Assembly (NCBI GenBank): GCA_963204745.1
Contig: CAUJHF010000056.1
Location: 1 to 64,000, forward strand
Length of the DNA: 64,000 nucleotides
Direction of reading: 5' to 3'
Origin: Pseudomonadota bacterium
GTDB lineage: Bacteria > Pseudomonadota > Gammaproteobacteria > Steroidobacterales > GCA-2729495
In this document: positions 17,754 through 27,077 of the stretch, piece by piece
How the letters are laid out: every line of letters begins with the position of its first letter
Position numbering within the stretch: position 1 is the first letter of the stretch
Program-made: the position numbers and the translations under genes
Notes under the pieces: model-generated
Told to the model about the DNA's origin: nothing
Seen by the model: the letters and a program-made list of their open reading frames with translations, nothing else
Database searches by the model: none

Positions 17754-19246
17754 GTCCGCAACTCGACGATGCAGGGTCCGGTTTGCAGGGAACGCGCCGC
17801 ACCGTTGCGATCGCTTCCGTACTGGCCGCCATGGTGCTTGTGGTGCTCGACGCCGCCATTGCCAACGTAGCACTGCCTACGATCGCGCGATCGCTGCAAG
17901 TGACGCCAGCGATGTCGATCTGGATCATCACCGCCTACCAGTCGGCGCTGGTAATAGCATTGCTGCCCTGTGCCGCGCTCGGTGAAAGCCTCGGCTTCCG
18001 CAAGGTTTTCACGGTTGGCGTTGCCCTTTTTGTCGGTGCGTCGGTACTGTGCGCGCTGTCACCGTCCCTGCCCTGGCTCGTCGCCGCCCGCTTCCTCCAG
18101 GGGCTCGGGGGAGCGGCTGTCATGGCGCTCGGCGTCGCGCTGCTGCGCACTGTGGTTCCACATCGACAGCTCGGCGCCGCCATCGGCTGGAACGCCCTTG
18201 CCGTTGCGCTGTCATCTGCGGCCGGTCCGGCCATTGGTGCAGCGATTTTGTCATGGGCGAGTTGGCCGTGGCTGTTCGCCGTTAACCTGCCCCTGGGCGT
18301 TCTGGTACTGCTCGCGAGCCGCGCACTGCCGCATATCAGTGGCACTGCGCGCCGGCTGGACTTGCTCAGTGTGACGCTGAATGCCGGTGCCTTTGCATCT
18401 TTTGTCATTGGCGCAGAGACACTCCCTGGACGACCGGCGCTGGCTGTCGCACTGATCGCCACGGCAGCCGTCGCACTGATGGCGTTGGTCCGACGGGAGA
18501 GACCCAAGGAAGCGCCGCTGATCCCGCTCGACCTGCTCAGCGCCGACTCATTCCGCATCTCAGTGACTGCATCGGTACTGTGTTTCACGGGTGTGGCCGC
18601 TGGCCTCGTGGCGTTACCCTTCTACCTGCAGCACGGACTCGGGCAGAACGTCTGGATGACGGGGCTCTACATGACGCCCTGGCCGCTAACCGTGGCGGTC
18701 GCGGCTCCACTTGCGGGCCGGCTGGCGAATCATGTGTCAACGGCCTGGCTCTGCGCAGCGGGCGGTGTTTGCCTCGCCTTCGGGCTCGCGGCTGCCGCGA
18801 TCTGGCCCTTGCAGGAAAGCCTGCTGCCGCTCGCACTGCTCACGATGTTGTGCGGCCTTGGATTCGGCCTGTTTCAGGTGCCCAATAACCAGAACATGTT
18901 TCTCGCAGCGCCGCGCGAGCGAAGTGGTGCGGCGGGAGGCATGCAGGGTACCGCGCGACTGACGGGCCAAACGGCAGGAGCGATCGTCATGACCCTGCTC
19001 TTTAGCCTGTCATCTGTCGACGCAGCGCCCCGGATCGGTCTCGGGATCGCCGCGTTGCTGACATTGGCAGCGGGCCTGGTGAGCGTGCTGCGCGCACGGC
19101 CGAACGCGACCGGCCCGCGCGAACCACAGCACGAGGACGGGCAGGTCATGAATCCGTCAAGGCCCGACTACAAGATGTCCATCACACCCCGGCGGATCCT
19201 GCGCATCCTCGGCCGGCGGAATCCCGGGAACACCTGTAGCGGCTGA
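17750..19246 (+). CDS. DHA2-family drug:H+ antiporter (MFS)
   Basis: A 498-residue inner-membrane exporter with about 14 hydrophobic helices, as in the EmrB/QacA-type DHA2 family. VLVVLDAAIANVALPTIARS in helix 1 is the typical DHA2 motif (D-x2-I-x-N-x-A-L-P), and further motifs include ITAYQSALVIALLP and ARFLQGLGGAAVMALG. The start at 17750 gives the ATGA overlap with the cupin gene. The last 40 residues are polar. The product probably exports a toxic organic molecule; the substrate is unknown. The gene converges with the amidohydrolase gene, 14 bp away. Confidence 0.87.
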   Translation: MSPQLDDAGSGLQGTRRTVAIASVLAAMVLVVLDAAIANVALPTIARSLQVTPAMSIWIITAYQSALVIALLPCAALGESLGFRKVFTVGVALFVGASVLCALSPSLPWLVAARFLQGLGGAAVMALGVALLRTVVPHRQLGAAIGWNALAVALSSAAGPAIGAAILSWASWPWLFAVNLPLGVLVLLASRALPHISGTARRLDLLSVTLNAGAFASFVIGAETLPGRPALAVALIATAAVALMALVRRERPKEAPLIPLDLLSADSFRISVTASVLCFTGVAAGLVALPFYLQHGLGQNVWMTGLYMTPWPLTVAVAAPLAGRLANHVSTAWLCAAGGVCLAFGLAAAAIWPLQESLLPLALLTMLCGLGFGLFQVPNNQNMFLAAPRERSGAAGGMQGTARLTGQTAGAIVMTLLFSLSSVDAAPRIGLGIAALLTLAAGLVSVLRARPNATGPREPQHEDGQVMNPSRPDYKMSITPRRILRILGRRNPGNTCSG

Positions 19247-19260
19247 CCGATCCGCAGTGA

Positions 19261-22011
19261 TCAGGGGCTCCGGGGCCGCGCGCTCCAGGTGCGCCATGAC
19301 TGCTTCTGCACATCGTCCATCGACGGGCGATTGCCGTCGATCCAGAGCTGCTCGACCGTCGTACTGGCTTCGAGCAGGTCACCGTCGGTCAGCACGAGAC
19401 TCGCGCTCTTGCCCGGTGCAATCGACCCAAGCACGGCGTCTAGCCCCAGGATTTTTGCCGGGTAGAGCGTCAGCGAACGATACGCCGCCTCGCGGTCGAG
19501 CCCGTTCGCGGCAGCGATGCCGGCAAACAGCGTGATGTGACGGGCGTTGCCCGAACCACCGGCGCGCGTTGTGCTCGCAATCGCAAACAGCACACCCGCC
19601 GCTTCCAGCTTCGCCGGCAATGAATTGAGGGTGTCGTAGGGATCGTCGGGGCGCGGCGGCTCAACGACGATATTGCTCAGCACCACCGGCACCTGGTGGG
19701 CTTTCAGCAGCTCCGTCACGAGGTAGGCATCGCGCCCGTCGGTAATCACCAGTCGCAGCTTGCGGCTGGCCGCCCAGTTCACGACCGCCTCGATGGCGTA
19801 CTTCTCCCGTGCCGTTGCCCAGAGCGGCCGCTCGCCGGCCACCACCGGCTGCAGCGCTTCCAGCTGCGCATCGAAGTCCCACTTGCCGTTGGTCGCCTGC
19901 GCCTGCCGCTTCGCCCGACCGTAGGCCTCGGCGCTGTTCATCAGCTTGTCGAGGGTCTTCACCCGGTCGTCCGCATCCTTCTTCTGCTCCGCCAGCGTCT
20001 TGGGCGGCCCCATGAAAATCGCGTACTGCGGCGGCGGCGGCTCGGGCCAGCGAATAGCGAGCGAATGCTGACGCACCGCGCTCATCTCCTCCCAGGTCCA
20101 GCCGTCCGTGCGGACAAGTGTCGTGGTGCCGCTGACGAGCCCACCGCCAGGCACCAGCAGCGCGTGACTGATGCCACCGGAACGGGCCACCGGAAAATGC
20201 GTGCTCGCGGCGTTCACGGCCTGCGAAACATCCACGTCCGCATTGATATCACCGGTTTCGGCAATATCCACGCTGCCAGGCACGCTGTCGATTTCGCTCA
20301 GGCCAAGCACGGCGTTGGTGTGGATCAGGCCCGGCCACAGGTGCTTGCCGCGGGCATCGATTCGTTCCGCCGTGCCGGGGACTGGCGTATCCGCCCCGCC
20401 AACCGCGCTGATGCGGCCGCCCTCGAAAACGACGACCCCGTTCGGAATCGCCGGGCCTTCCAGCGTGTGCACCGTGGCCCCGACGATCGCAACCGGGCCC
20501 GCCGCATCGCTCCCCGGCGCGAACTGGTAGTTGAATGGCGGTGCCGCCGGATTCGCAAGCAACGCGGCACTGGCAGGCGCCGCCGGCACTTCACCGCTGG
20601 CCGACTTGCCCGCATCCCCGCGAAGTTCTGCGGCGAGACGCTCGCGCGCCTCGGCCACCCGGCCGCGGTGGGCCACGTCCACGTCCCGGCTGAAGCGCAG
20701 TGTTCCGTCGACAAAGGTCATGTCGGCCCGGCTGTAGACACTCAGCGGGTCACCGTTCCAGATAACGACGTCGGCATCCTTGCCGGCGGCCAGCGAACCG
20801 ACGTGAGTATCTATCTTCAGTTGTTTCGCCGGGTTGATGGTGACCATCGCCATGGCCTGCTCGCGATCGAGCCCTCCGTAATGAAGCATCTTGGCCGCCT
20901 CGAGGTTGAGGCGCCTCGCGAGGTCGGCATTATCCGAATTGAGACTGGTCAGCACGCCCCGCTCCGTCATGATCGCAGCGTTGTACGGTATGGCGTCGAA
21001 GGCCTCCATCTTGAAGCTCCACCAGTCCGAGAACGTGGAGGCGCTGGCGCCGTGCGCCGCCAGCTCGTCAGCAACCCGGTAGCCCTCCAGCACGTGCTGG
21101 AATGTGGTCACGCGGAATCCGAGTTCCTCCGAGATGCGCATCAGCATCAGGATTTCATCGGCCCGGTAGCTGTGCGCGTGAATGTCGCGCTTGCCGTCGA
21201 GCACTTCCACTAGGGGCTCAAGCCGGAGGTCACGACGCGGCGGCGGTGTGCGGGCCTGCTGGCGCTTCGACAGCGACCGGTACCGCTGCCACTCGCGCTG
21301 GTATGCGCGGGCCTGCTCGAAACTCGTACGCACCATTGCCGATACGCCCATGCGGGTGGACGGATAGCGCAGGTCCGCACCCGGCATGGCCTTGAATGCG
21401 GACTGGGTCGGATTCTCGCCGAGGGCGAACTTGATGGTCGGCGGTGCCGCTGCAAAGACCAGGTCTTCCGGGCGCTCGACGCCCCAGCGGTACTTGATAA
21501 CGACATTCTGGCCGCCGATGGTATTGCCCGAGCCGTGCAGGACATGCACGACCGTCACCCCGCCGGCAAGCTGCTGGTAGATCTGCGCTGACCGGGTATC
21601 GAGCACGTCTCGCACCCGCACCTCGGAACTGATGCTGTTCACGCCCTCGTTGAGATCGAGCAACTCCGTGGCGCTGTGACTGTGCGCGTCCACGATGCCC
21701 GGTGTGACATGCCGGCCCGTGCCGTCGATGACCAGCGCATCAGCACGTGCGGCAAGGTTGCGGCCGATGGCGGCAATCTTGCCCTTGTCGAGCAGTACGT
21801 CCATTCCATCCACGATGCCGGTATCCGTCATGGTCCACACCGTCGCGTTGCGGATGAGGACCTGCGCGGGCGTTGGCGGCGGCGGCGGGTAGGCCTGGAG
21901 CCGCAGCGCCTCGTCGAGCTCCATCGCCTGCAGCGCAGTGCCTGCTCCGGCCGCAAGCAGCACGGCGAGCGCGACTGTGCGCCGGATCATTCCTGGTCGT
22001 TGACTGTTCAT
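19261..22011 (-). CDS. Secreted amidohydrolase-superfamily protein with two hydrolase-like halves
   Basis: A 916-residue protein with an N-terminal signal (TVALAVLLAAGAGTALQA). Half one (about 50-480) is an imidazolonepropionase-like amidohydrolase with metal ligands HSHS in VDAHSHSATELLD, HAHSYRADE, FQHVLEGY and the Asp in SLNSDNADL. Half two (about 500-900) repeats the fold (VAIVGATVHTLEG to VLGSIAPGKSASLVLTDGD) but keeps only scattered ligands (GLIHTNAVLG), so it is probably non-catalytic. Starts at ATG 22011, sharing one base with the stop of the upstream relative. A periplasmic peptidase- or amidase-like role is inferred; the substrate is unknown. Confidence 0.75.
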   Translation of the reverse strand: MNSQRPGMIRRTVALAVLLAAGAGTALQAMELDEALRLQAYPPPPPTPAQVLIRNATVWTMTDTGIVDGMDVLLDKGKIAAIGRNLAARADALVIDGTGRHVTPGIVDAHSHSATELLDLNEGVNSISSEVRVRDVLDTRSAQIYQQLAGGVTVVHVLHGSGNTIGGQNVVIKYRWGVERPEDLVFAAAPPTIKFALGENPTQSAFKAMPGADLRYPSTRMGVSAMVRTSFEQARAYQREWQRYRSLSKRQQARTPPPRRDLRLEPLVEVLDGKRDIHAHSYRADEILMLMRISEELGFRVTTFQHVLEGYRVADELAAHGASASTFSDWWSFKMEAFDAIPYNAAIMTERGVLTSLNSDNADLARRLNLEAAKMLHYGGLDREQAMAMVTINPAKQLKIDTHVGSLAAGKDADVVIWNGDPLSVYSRADMTFVDGTLRFSRDVDVAHRGRVAEARERLAAELRGDAGKSASGEVPAAPASAALLANPAAPPFNYQFAPGSDAAGPVAIVGATVHTLEGPAIPNGVVVFEGGRISAVGGADTPVPGTAERIDARGKHLWPGLIHTNAVLGLSEIDSVPGSVDIAETGDINADVDVSQAVNAASTHFPVARSGGISHALLVPGGGLVSGTTTLVRTDGWTWEEMSAVRQHSLAIRWPEPPPPQYAIFMGPPKTLAEQKKDADDRVKTLDKLMNSAEAYGRAKRQAQATNGKWDFDAQLEALQPVVAGERPLWATAREKYAIEAVVNWAASRKLRLVITDGRDAYLVTELLKAHQVPVVLSNIVVEPPRPDDPYDTLNSLPAKLEAAGVLFAIASTTRAGGSGNARHITLFAGIAAANGLDREAAYRSLTLYPAKILGLDAVLGSIAPGKSASLVLTDGDLLEASTTVEQLWIDGNRPSMDDVQKQSWRTWSARPRSP

Positions 22012-23738
22012 CACTGCAGTTCCTCCGGCCCGGAAACCCGGCGGCCTTCGACTTTCATGCGGGCAGACCCGCGTGCGGATTCCATCGTGGTCTCACCAGA
22101 CAGGCTTTCTCCCGCGATAATCACGGTGATCTTCATTTCACCGCCCTGCCCGCTGCTGATCACTGTCATCGCGTTGCCCTTGAGTTCGACGCTGCTAAAG
22201 TCGCGCTTGCCGGACCGGGTGCTGTCGTTGAAGCCGGAGTAACGTACTTTCCCACCAGCCTCGCTGGTACCGCTGATGGTCCAGGTGGACTCCGCCGACC
22301 GACCCATCACGTCAGTATTGATACGCCAGGTACCGCGTGGATCGACGACCGCGTTCGGATCGCCAATGGTCTGCTCCTCCTCGATTTCCTGGTGGTAGCC
22401 CTGGATGAACAGGTGCCGGATGGCCGGTTTGTCCGTAAACAGTTCGCCGTCGACGACGAACAGGTTGGCCTGCTTGCCAGGCTCGATGGTGCCCATGCTC
22501 TGCGACAGCCCGAGCAGACGGGCGGGTGTCGTGGTCACGGCCGCGAGCGCTTTTTCGGGCGGCAGACCCGCCTTCACGACGGCTGCCAGGTTTTCCGGAA
22601 AGCGTCGCACGCTTTTCATTCCCGCGGTCACGAAGGCAACTTCAACCCCGGCAGCATCGAGGGCTGCGGGCAGCCGCGGCGCGAGCAGGACCTTCTGCAT
22701 TTGCACCAGCCCCGTCTCGATGACGCTGTCCGGGTCGTTGAGATCCGGCTTTTCGGGCATCTCCAGCGGTAGCAGCACCGGCATACCGGCTGCACGCAGA
22801 TCGGCCTCTAGATCGTCCAGGCCGCGGGCTACAGTCATGCCCGAGAGATTGAACTCGCGGGCAAGTTCGCCGAACCGGCCGGGATCGAGGCCGTTGATGG
22901 CAACGAACACCGGCGGCAAGTCACCGCGCAGCACGGCCAGCAGCGGCGCGTCGGATGACCGGTACTCCGGTGGCGACATCCCGACCGGATTCGCCACATA
23001 TCGCTCGCGCCACTCACCCTGGCGAGCTGCATCCAGAAATACCTGACGGACTGTCGCCACCGCCCCGAACGTGGACGACGGGTACTGGCGCGCCATGAAG
23101 CTGGCGGTTTCGAGGGCGATTACCTGCGCGGCCCTGTCACGGGCAACGATCTCTGGCGCCGGCGCCTCGCGCAGGATCAGTACTGCCGACTCACCGCGGA
23201 AAACGCCCTTGTCGGGCAGCACATGCGCGGCCGCAAAGCCCATTTCACGGTGGGCGGCGATGCTCGCATGCCTGAGATCCACACGCTCAATAACGCCATC
23301 CTCGGGGTGAACCGACTTGAGCTCATGGGGAATGCCAAGTCGCTTCTCCTCTGCCCTGCCGCGAGTGCCGCGGGCCGGCGCCGCCGCCGCTGCTTCCGTG
23401 TCGAGACCAACTGCCGATGCGGCGTCAATAAAGGACGGGTAGACAGTCCAGCCCGGCTGTGCCGCGATAACCTCGGCGTCAGCCGGCACGGCGACCGCTG
23501 GACCAACCGCCTCCACCAGCCCGTCACGAAGTACCAGCGTGCCGTTCTCGATGACCTGGCCCGGTGCGGTGACGATTCGGGCACCGGTTATGGCGTGGAT
23601 GCGCGGGGCTTCCGCCTGCGCCCCGGCTGCAAACCCCAGGCCGGAAATACCGAGGGCGGCAATGGCCGCGAGCCCTGGTCCGGCTCGATGCCCGCAAAAT
23701 ATCCGTCTGCGCCAGGCGCGCACGTGACTCGAATACAT
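22011..23738 (-). CDS. Secreted amidohydrolase-like protein lacking metal ligands
   Basis: A 575-residue exported protein with a long signal region (FAAGAQA at its end). The amidohydrolase frame is clear from ITGARIVTAPGQVIENGTLV at the front to SMGTIEPGKQANLFVVDGEL near residue 440. The HxH that should follow the first strand is replaced by YPSFIDAAS, and the later His ligands are not evident, so it is probably not a metal hydrolase. A C-terminal beta-rich domain (about 465-575: GTWRINTDVMGRS, TTMESARGS) is extra. The ATG at 23738 follows ggag. It is translationally coupled to the next amidohydrolase and may be its partner subunit. Confidence 0.65.
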   Translation of the reverse strand: MYSSHVRAWRRRIFCGHRAGPGLAAIAALGISGLGFAAGAQAEAPRIHAITGARIVTAPGQVIENGTLVLRDGLVEAVGPAVAVPADAEVIAAQPGWTVYPSFIDAASAVGLDTEAAAAAPARGTRGRAEEKRLGIPHELKSVHPEDGVIERVDLRHASIAAHREMGFAAAHVLPDKGVFRGESAVLILREAPAPEIVARDRAAQVIALETASFMARQYPSSTFGAVATVRQVFLDAARQGEWRERYVANPVGMSPPEYRSSDAPLLAVLRGDLPPVFVAINGLDPGRFGELAREFNLSGMTVARGLDDLEADLRAAGMPVLLPLEMPEKPDLNDPDSVIETGLVQMQKVLLAPRLPAALDAAGVEVAFVTAGMKSVRRFPENLAAVVKAGLPPEKALAAVTTTPARLLGLSQSMGTIEPGKQANLFVVDGELFTDKPAIRHLFIQGYHQEIEEEQTIGDPNAVVDPRGTWRINTDVMGRSAESTWTISGTSEAGGKVRYSGFNDSTRSGKRDFSSVELKGNAMTVISSGQGGEMKITVIIAGESLSGETTMESARGSARMKVEGRRVSGPEELQ

Positions 23739-23894
23739 GATTGTGGTCTCCACCGCGGCGCCACCATCGCCGGCTGGCGATGCTGCCCGGTCCGGATCTT
23801 GCCACGAGGAGACGTACTGCAGGAACCCCGTCCGCGAGTCTGGCGCGATGAATCGGCTCGCCAGCGAACGTCACGGCTTCCGTATTGAACGGGT

Positions 23895-23912
23895 TTCGCG
23901 GCTGAAGCCGCC
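23895..23912. repeat. REP-like palindrome beside guaA-tail copy 2
   Basis: tcgcggctgaagccgcc is one arm of the REP family seen in full at 39461-39549 (consensus GTAGGAGCGNCTTCAG and complement). It ends directly before the guaA-tail copy at 23914. Confidence 0.6.
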
Positions 23913-23913
23913 C

Positions 23914-24000
23914 TTACTCCCACTCGATCGTCGCCGCCGGCTTGCCGGAGATGTCGCAGGTGACGCGCAAAATGCCATCGACTTCATTGATGGTCTGCGG
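23914..24000 (-). repeat. guaA 3'-end copy 2 (internal attachment-site remnant)
   Basis: About 79 bp match the true guaA 3' end with about six differences; the minus strand still encodes INEVDG, then a diverged middle, then [12 protein letters not shown] and a TAA stop (guaA itself has TAG). Beyond about 23993 the similarity stops. It lies directly after the 3' end of the glutathione transferase gene and in the same orientation as guaA. The differences are partly non-synonymous, suggesting a guaA tail from another lineage brought by an integrating element. Confidence 0.8.
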
Positions 24001-24020
24001 AACACGCTGGTGTATCTGCC

Positions 24021-24901
24021 CTATTCGGACCGGTTCACCGAAGGCTCGCCTGGGTGCGCGCGGTCGAAATCGCTGGCCGCGTGCCGCTCGCGGAGCTGCT
24101 GGTTCGCGTCACCCGACACACGATTGACGCGCCGTCCGCGCTGCACGGCTTCGCGCCCAGCGATGCTGGCCGTCCAGCGCAACACGTGCGGATAGGACTG
24201 CGCGTCCAGGAACTCGGCTGCGCCGTAAACCTCGTTGCTGACCACGCCGCCGTACCACGGCCAGCAAGCGATGTCGGCGATGCTGTAGTCGTCGCCGGCC
24301 AGGTACGCATGCCGGGCCAGCCGCTGGTCGAGCACGTCGAGCTGCCGCTTGACCCCATCGCGTAGCGGTCGATGGCGTACTCAATCCTGATATCTGCGTA
24401 CTTGTAGAAGTGCCCAAAGCCGCCACCCACAAAAGCTCCTGCACCCGTCTGCCAGAAGAGCCACGACAGCGCCTCCGTCCGGGCTGCATGGTTCTGCGGC
24501 AGCAGCGCACCAAACTTTTCGGCCAGATAAAGCAGGATGGCGCCGGACTCAAAGACGCGCACCGGTTCGGGTCCGCTCCGGTCCAGCAACGCAGGGATCT
24601 TGGAGTTCGGGTTTAATGCAACAAAGCCACTGCTGAACTGCTCCCCTTTGCCGATATCGATCGTATAGGCGTCGTATTCGGCCCCCGCGTGCCCCAGCGC
24701 GAGCAACTCCTCGAGCATGATGGTCACCTTCACGCCGTTCGGTGTTGCGAGTGAGTAGAGCTGCAGGGGATGCTTGCCGACCAGCAGCTCTGCTTCGAAG
24801 CGCGCGCCCGCCGTGGGGCGGTTGATGTTGGCGAACACGCCGCCGTTACCGGGCTTCCACGTCCACACCGCCGGTGGCGAATAGGATGGGGAATCACTCA
24901 T
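24021..24901 (-). pseudogene. yghU: YghU-like glutathione S-transferase interrupted by a frameshift
   Basis: The YghU/YfcG-type disulfide-bond oxidoreductase family is recognised by TWKPGNGGVFANINRPTAG at the start, LATPNGVKVTIMLEELL and NPNSKIPAL in the thioredoxin-like domain. HLYERHD-type ends are represented by [11 protein letters not shown]. The frame is lost at 24353-24356: after IEYAIDRYAM, one base is missing in a run of four C (plus strand), and the rest of the protein (LDQRLARHAYLAGDDYSIAD onwards) continues in another frame to 24021. Either a real one-base deletion or a sequencing error in a homopolymer. The start ATG at 24901 (MSDSPSY) is preceded by ggagagcaag. Confidence 0.8.
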
Positions 24902-25017
24902 TCTTGCTCTCCTGTTTCTGTGGGGAGGGAGGAAGAGGCGTTTCAAACACCTCATGAGCTGAGTGTGCCAGCCCCGAAACGCTGTCGACGGGCCGCCGAG
25001 CTGTCGAAGTCGGTGAA

Positions 25018-25677
25018 TCAGTGTCCCGAGCTGCCCCAGATCTGTTCCAGTCGGGCATCACGTCCACAGTTGTATCGATAAAATTTGTAGCGGACAGGAT
25101 TCTTCAGGTAGTAGTCCTGATGGTAGCCCTCGGCTGGATAGAAGATCGACGCCGGGACGATTTGGGTGACGACAGGCTTGTCGAAACGCGCCGAGGCCTC
25201 GATCGCTTTCTTGCTCTCCTCGGCAAGCCGCGCTTGCTCGGGACCGCTGGTGAAGATCGCCGCACGGTACTGGTCGCCGCGATCGCAGAACTGCCTGTCG
25301 ATCGCGAACGGATCGACGTTGTGCCAATACACATCGAGCAACTGCTTGTAGCTGACTTTGGCGGGATCGAAGATGACCTTCACCGCTTCGGCGTGTCCGG
25401 TACCGCCGGCCGAGACTTGCTCGTAGCCCGGATCGACAAGCTTGCCGCCGATATAGCCGGAGGTGGTCGAGATGACGCCGGCCAGCTTGTCGAACGGAGG
25501 CTCCATGCACCAGAAGCAGCCACCGGCGAAGATCGCTGACTCGGTCGCAACCTTGTTTTTTGCCGGCGGGCTTGTCGCGCCATTGGCATAGCCTGCACAG
25601 GCTGCCATCACGAACATCGACACCAGCAGTCGCGGCATGACCGCATGCGCCATCCGTCGAATTCCCGAAAAGCTCAT
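25018..25677 (-). CDS. msrA: Peptide methionine-S-sulfoxide reductase MsrA, exported form
   Basis: Reduces S-methionine sulfoxide in proteins. The 219-residue product has an N-terminal hydrophobic signal (RLLVSMFVMAACAGYANG) before the catalytic domain, unlike cytosolic MsrA. The active site is GCFWCME with Cys54 as catalytic residue. YIGGKLVDPGYEQVSAGGTG, HAEAVKVIFDP and DQYRAAIF are all typical. Resolving cysteines may be those near the C-terminus (YNCGRDA). The ATG at 25677 overlies gaggag; a TTG at 25683 is a poorer choice. It follows msrB by 2 bp, forming an exported methionine sulfoxide repair operon. Confidence 0.92.
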   Translation of the reverse strand: MSFSGIRRMAHAVMPRLLVSMFVMAACAGYANGATSPPAKNKVATESAIFAGGCFWCMEPPFDKLAGVISTTSGYIGGKLVDPGYEQVSAGGTGHAEAVKVIFDPAKVSYKQLLDVYWHNVDPFAIDRQFCDRGDQYRAAIFTSGPEQARLAEESKKAIEASARFDKPVVTQIVPASIFYPAEGYHQDYYLKNPVRYKFYRYNCGRDARLEQIWGSSGH

Positions 25678-25679
25678 TC

Positions 25680-26204
25680 TCAACTCCTCAATTCAGGCAG
25701 CGGCTGGCCGCGCGGGATGAATTCAAGGGCCAGCCCGTTGTTGCACCAGCGTTCGCCGCGCGGCCCGGGGCCATCGTTGAACACATGGCCCTGATGTCCA
25801 CCGCAGCGGGCACAGTGATACTCGGTGCGTGGCCAGACCAGTTTGAAATCACGCTTGGTCTGCATATTGCCGGCGATCGGCTGAGTGAAGCTCGGCCAGC
25901 CGGTGCCGCTATCAAACTTGTGCGCACTATCGAACAGCGGCAACCGGCAAGCCGCGCAGACGAAGGTTCCATCGCGCTTCTCATTGTTCAGCGGACTGCT
26001 GCCCGATGGTTCGGTGTCCTCCTCGAACAACACCGCATAGGCTGCATCACTGACAACCCCGCGCCATTCTTCGTGTGGCTTGTTCAGCGCCACGACTGCT
26101 CCGCTTTTCGCCGTTGCCTGCGCCTGCGCTGCACGCGAACGAGCGGTCAGTATCGGCAACAGTGCGAGCACCCCGAGATGTTGCAATATCTTCCGACGCT
26201 TCAT
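25680..26204 (-). CDS. msrB: Peptide methionine-R-sulfoxide reductase MsrB, exported form
   Basis: Reduces R-methionine sulfoxide. The 174-residue protein starts with a basic-hydrophobic signal (KRRKILQHLGVLALLPILTA, possibly Tat-like though only Arg-Arg is present). Zinc ligands are Cys83/Cys86 (CAAC) and Cys131/Cys134 (CARC), and the catalytic Cys154 lies in ERWCNNG. GTGWPSF and GHVFNDGPGPRGERWC are family hallmarks. ATG at 26204 with aggagat upstream. Encoded 2 bp before msrA; together they would repair both sulfoxide epimers outside the cytoplasm. It lies in the 4-kb segment between guaA and its tail copy 2. Confidence 0.92.
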   Translation of the reverse strand: MKRRKILQHLGVLALLPILTARSRAAQAQATAKSGAVVALNKPHEEWRGVVSDAAYAVLFEEDTEPSGSSPLNNEKRDGTFVCAACRLPLFDSAHKFDSGTGWPSFTQPIAGNMQTKRDFKLVWPRTEYHCARCGGHQGHVFNDGPGPRGERWCNNGLALEFIPRGQPLPELRS

Positions 26205-26286
26205 GATCAGATCTCCTGCCTCTGTGCCGCTCTGCAATCTTCGCCAGCTTTCATCATGATACGAAACGAGGTCGCGCCACCAGGAC

Positions 26287-26931
26287 TCACGAAGCCAAAG
26301 CCTTCGCCTCATCCTTTTGTCCGGCACTTCTCGCCGACAGCGTGAGCCCCAGTGCAACCATGAATCCCGCGACGACGGTCATGCCGAGGAATGCCGCCTG
26401 GTAGCCCACGGCACCATTGCCGGCCGATGCAGCAATGCTGCCGACCAGGGCGGCGCCGACCCGCCGGCCCATCGAGGTGAAGTTGCTGAGCAGACCCTGG
26501 GCCGTGCCGCGCTCACCGGGCAGGCTGTTTGCGAGTATCACCACGCGTAGTGGCGCACCCTGCACGCCGCCAAGGCCAGTACTGCCGAGCGCGCTGGCGA
26601 TGATAAAGCTCGCGACGCTGATGTGCGCCAGCCCGAAGATGAGCAGACTGCAGACTCCCATCAACACGCTCACGGTGACGATTGTCCGCGTGCTGGTGCA
26701 GTTTATCAGGCGACCGGCAACCGCTGAGGCAATGATTGCGCCGAGCACGCCTGGCAGGAGCATCCACGACGCCGTGCTCGGTGTCACCCCGATGGCCGCG
26801 ATGGCGAGCGCCGGATAGAAAGCGCCACCGGACTGGATGGCGCCAAGGCCAACGCCAATCAGCGAAGCGGTCGCAACGGGCCGCGAGCGCAGCAGGCGTG
26901 ACGCCCGCGTAAGTGTGCCGCCGCTGTACAT
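26287..26931 (-). pseudogene. 5'-truncated MFS transporter
   Basis: About 214 residues with six or so hydrophobic helices, corresponding to the C-terminal half of an MFS exporter (ASLIGVGLGAIQSGGAFYP, GVLGAIIASAVAGRLI, then the repeat VVILANSLPGERGTAQGLL). The N-terminal half, with the motif between helices 2 and 3, is absent. An ATG at 26931 opens the frame, but sequence upstream (to 27120) is unrelated and overlaps the promoter of the PEP-CTERM gene. Most likely a broken gene; a half-size transporter is possible but unusual. Confidence 0.6.
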
Positions 26932-27077
26932 AATCCCCGCCCCCCGCCGGCGGTGCTTGACTCGCGCCGGGGACAGGCATAGCGTCGGGACAAAAGGGGT
27001 GCTGGCTGGCGCACCGGGTTGGCCGGCCCACGATCCCGAACAAACAACAATCAGCGGCGACCCCGGGAGACATACAG

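Noticed and set aside
19696-21213. 505-codon plus-strand frame over the amidohydrolase gene
   Set aside because: Antisense to a well supported gene and without recognisable motifs.
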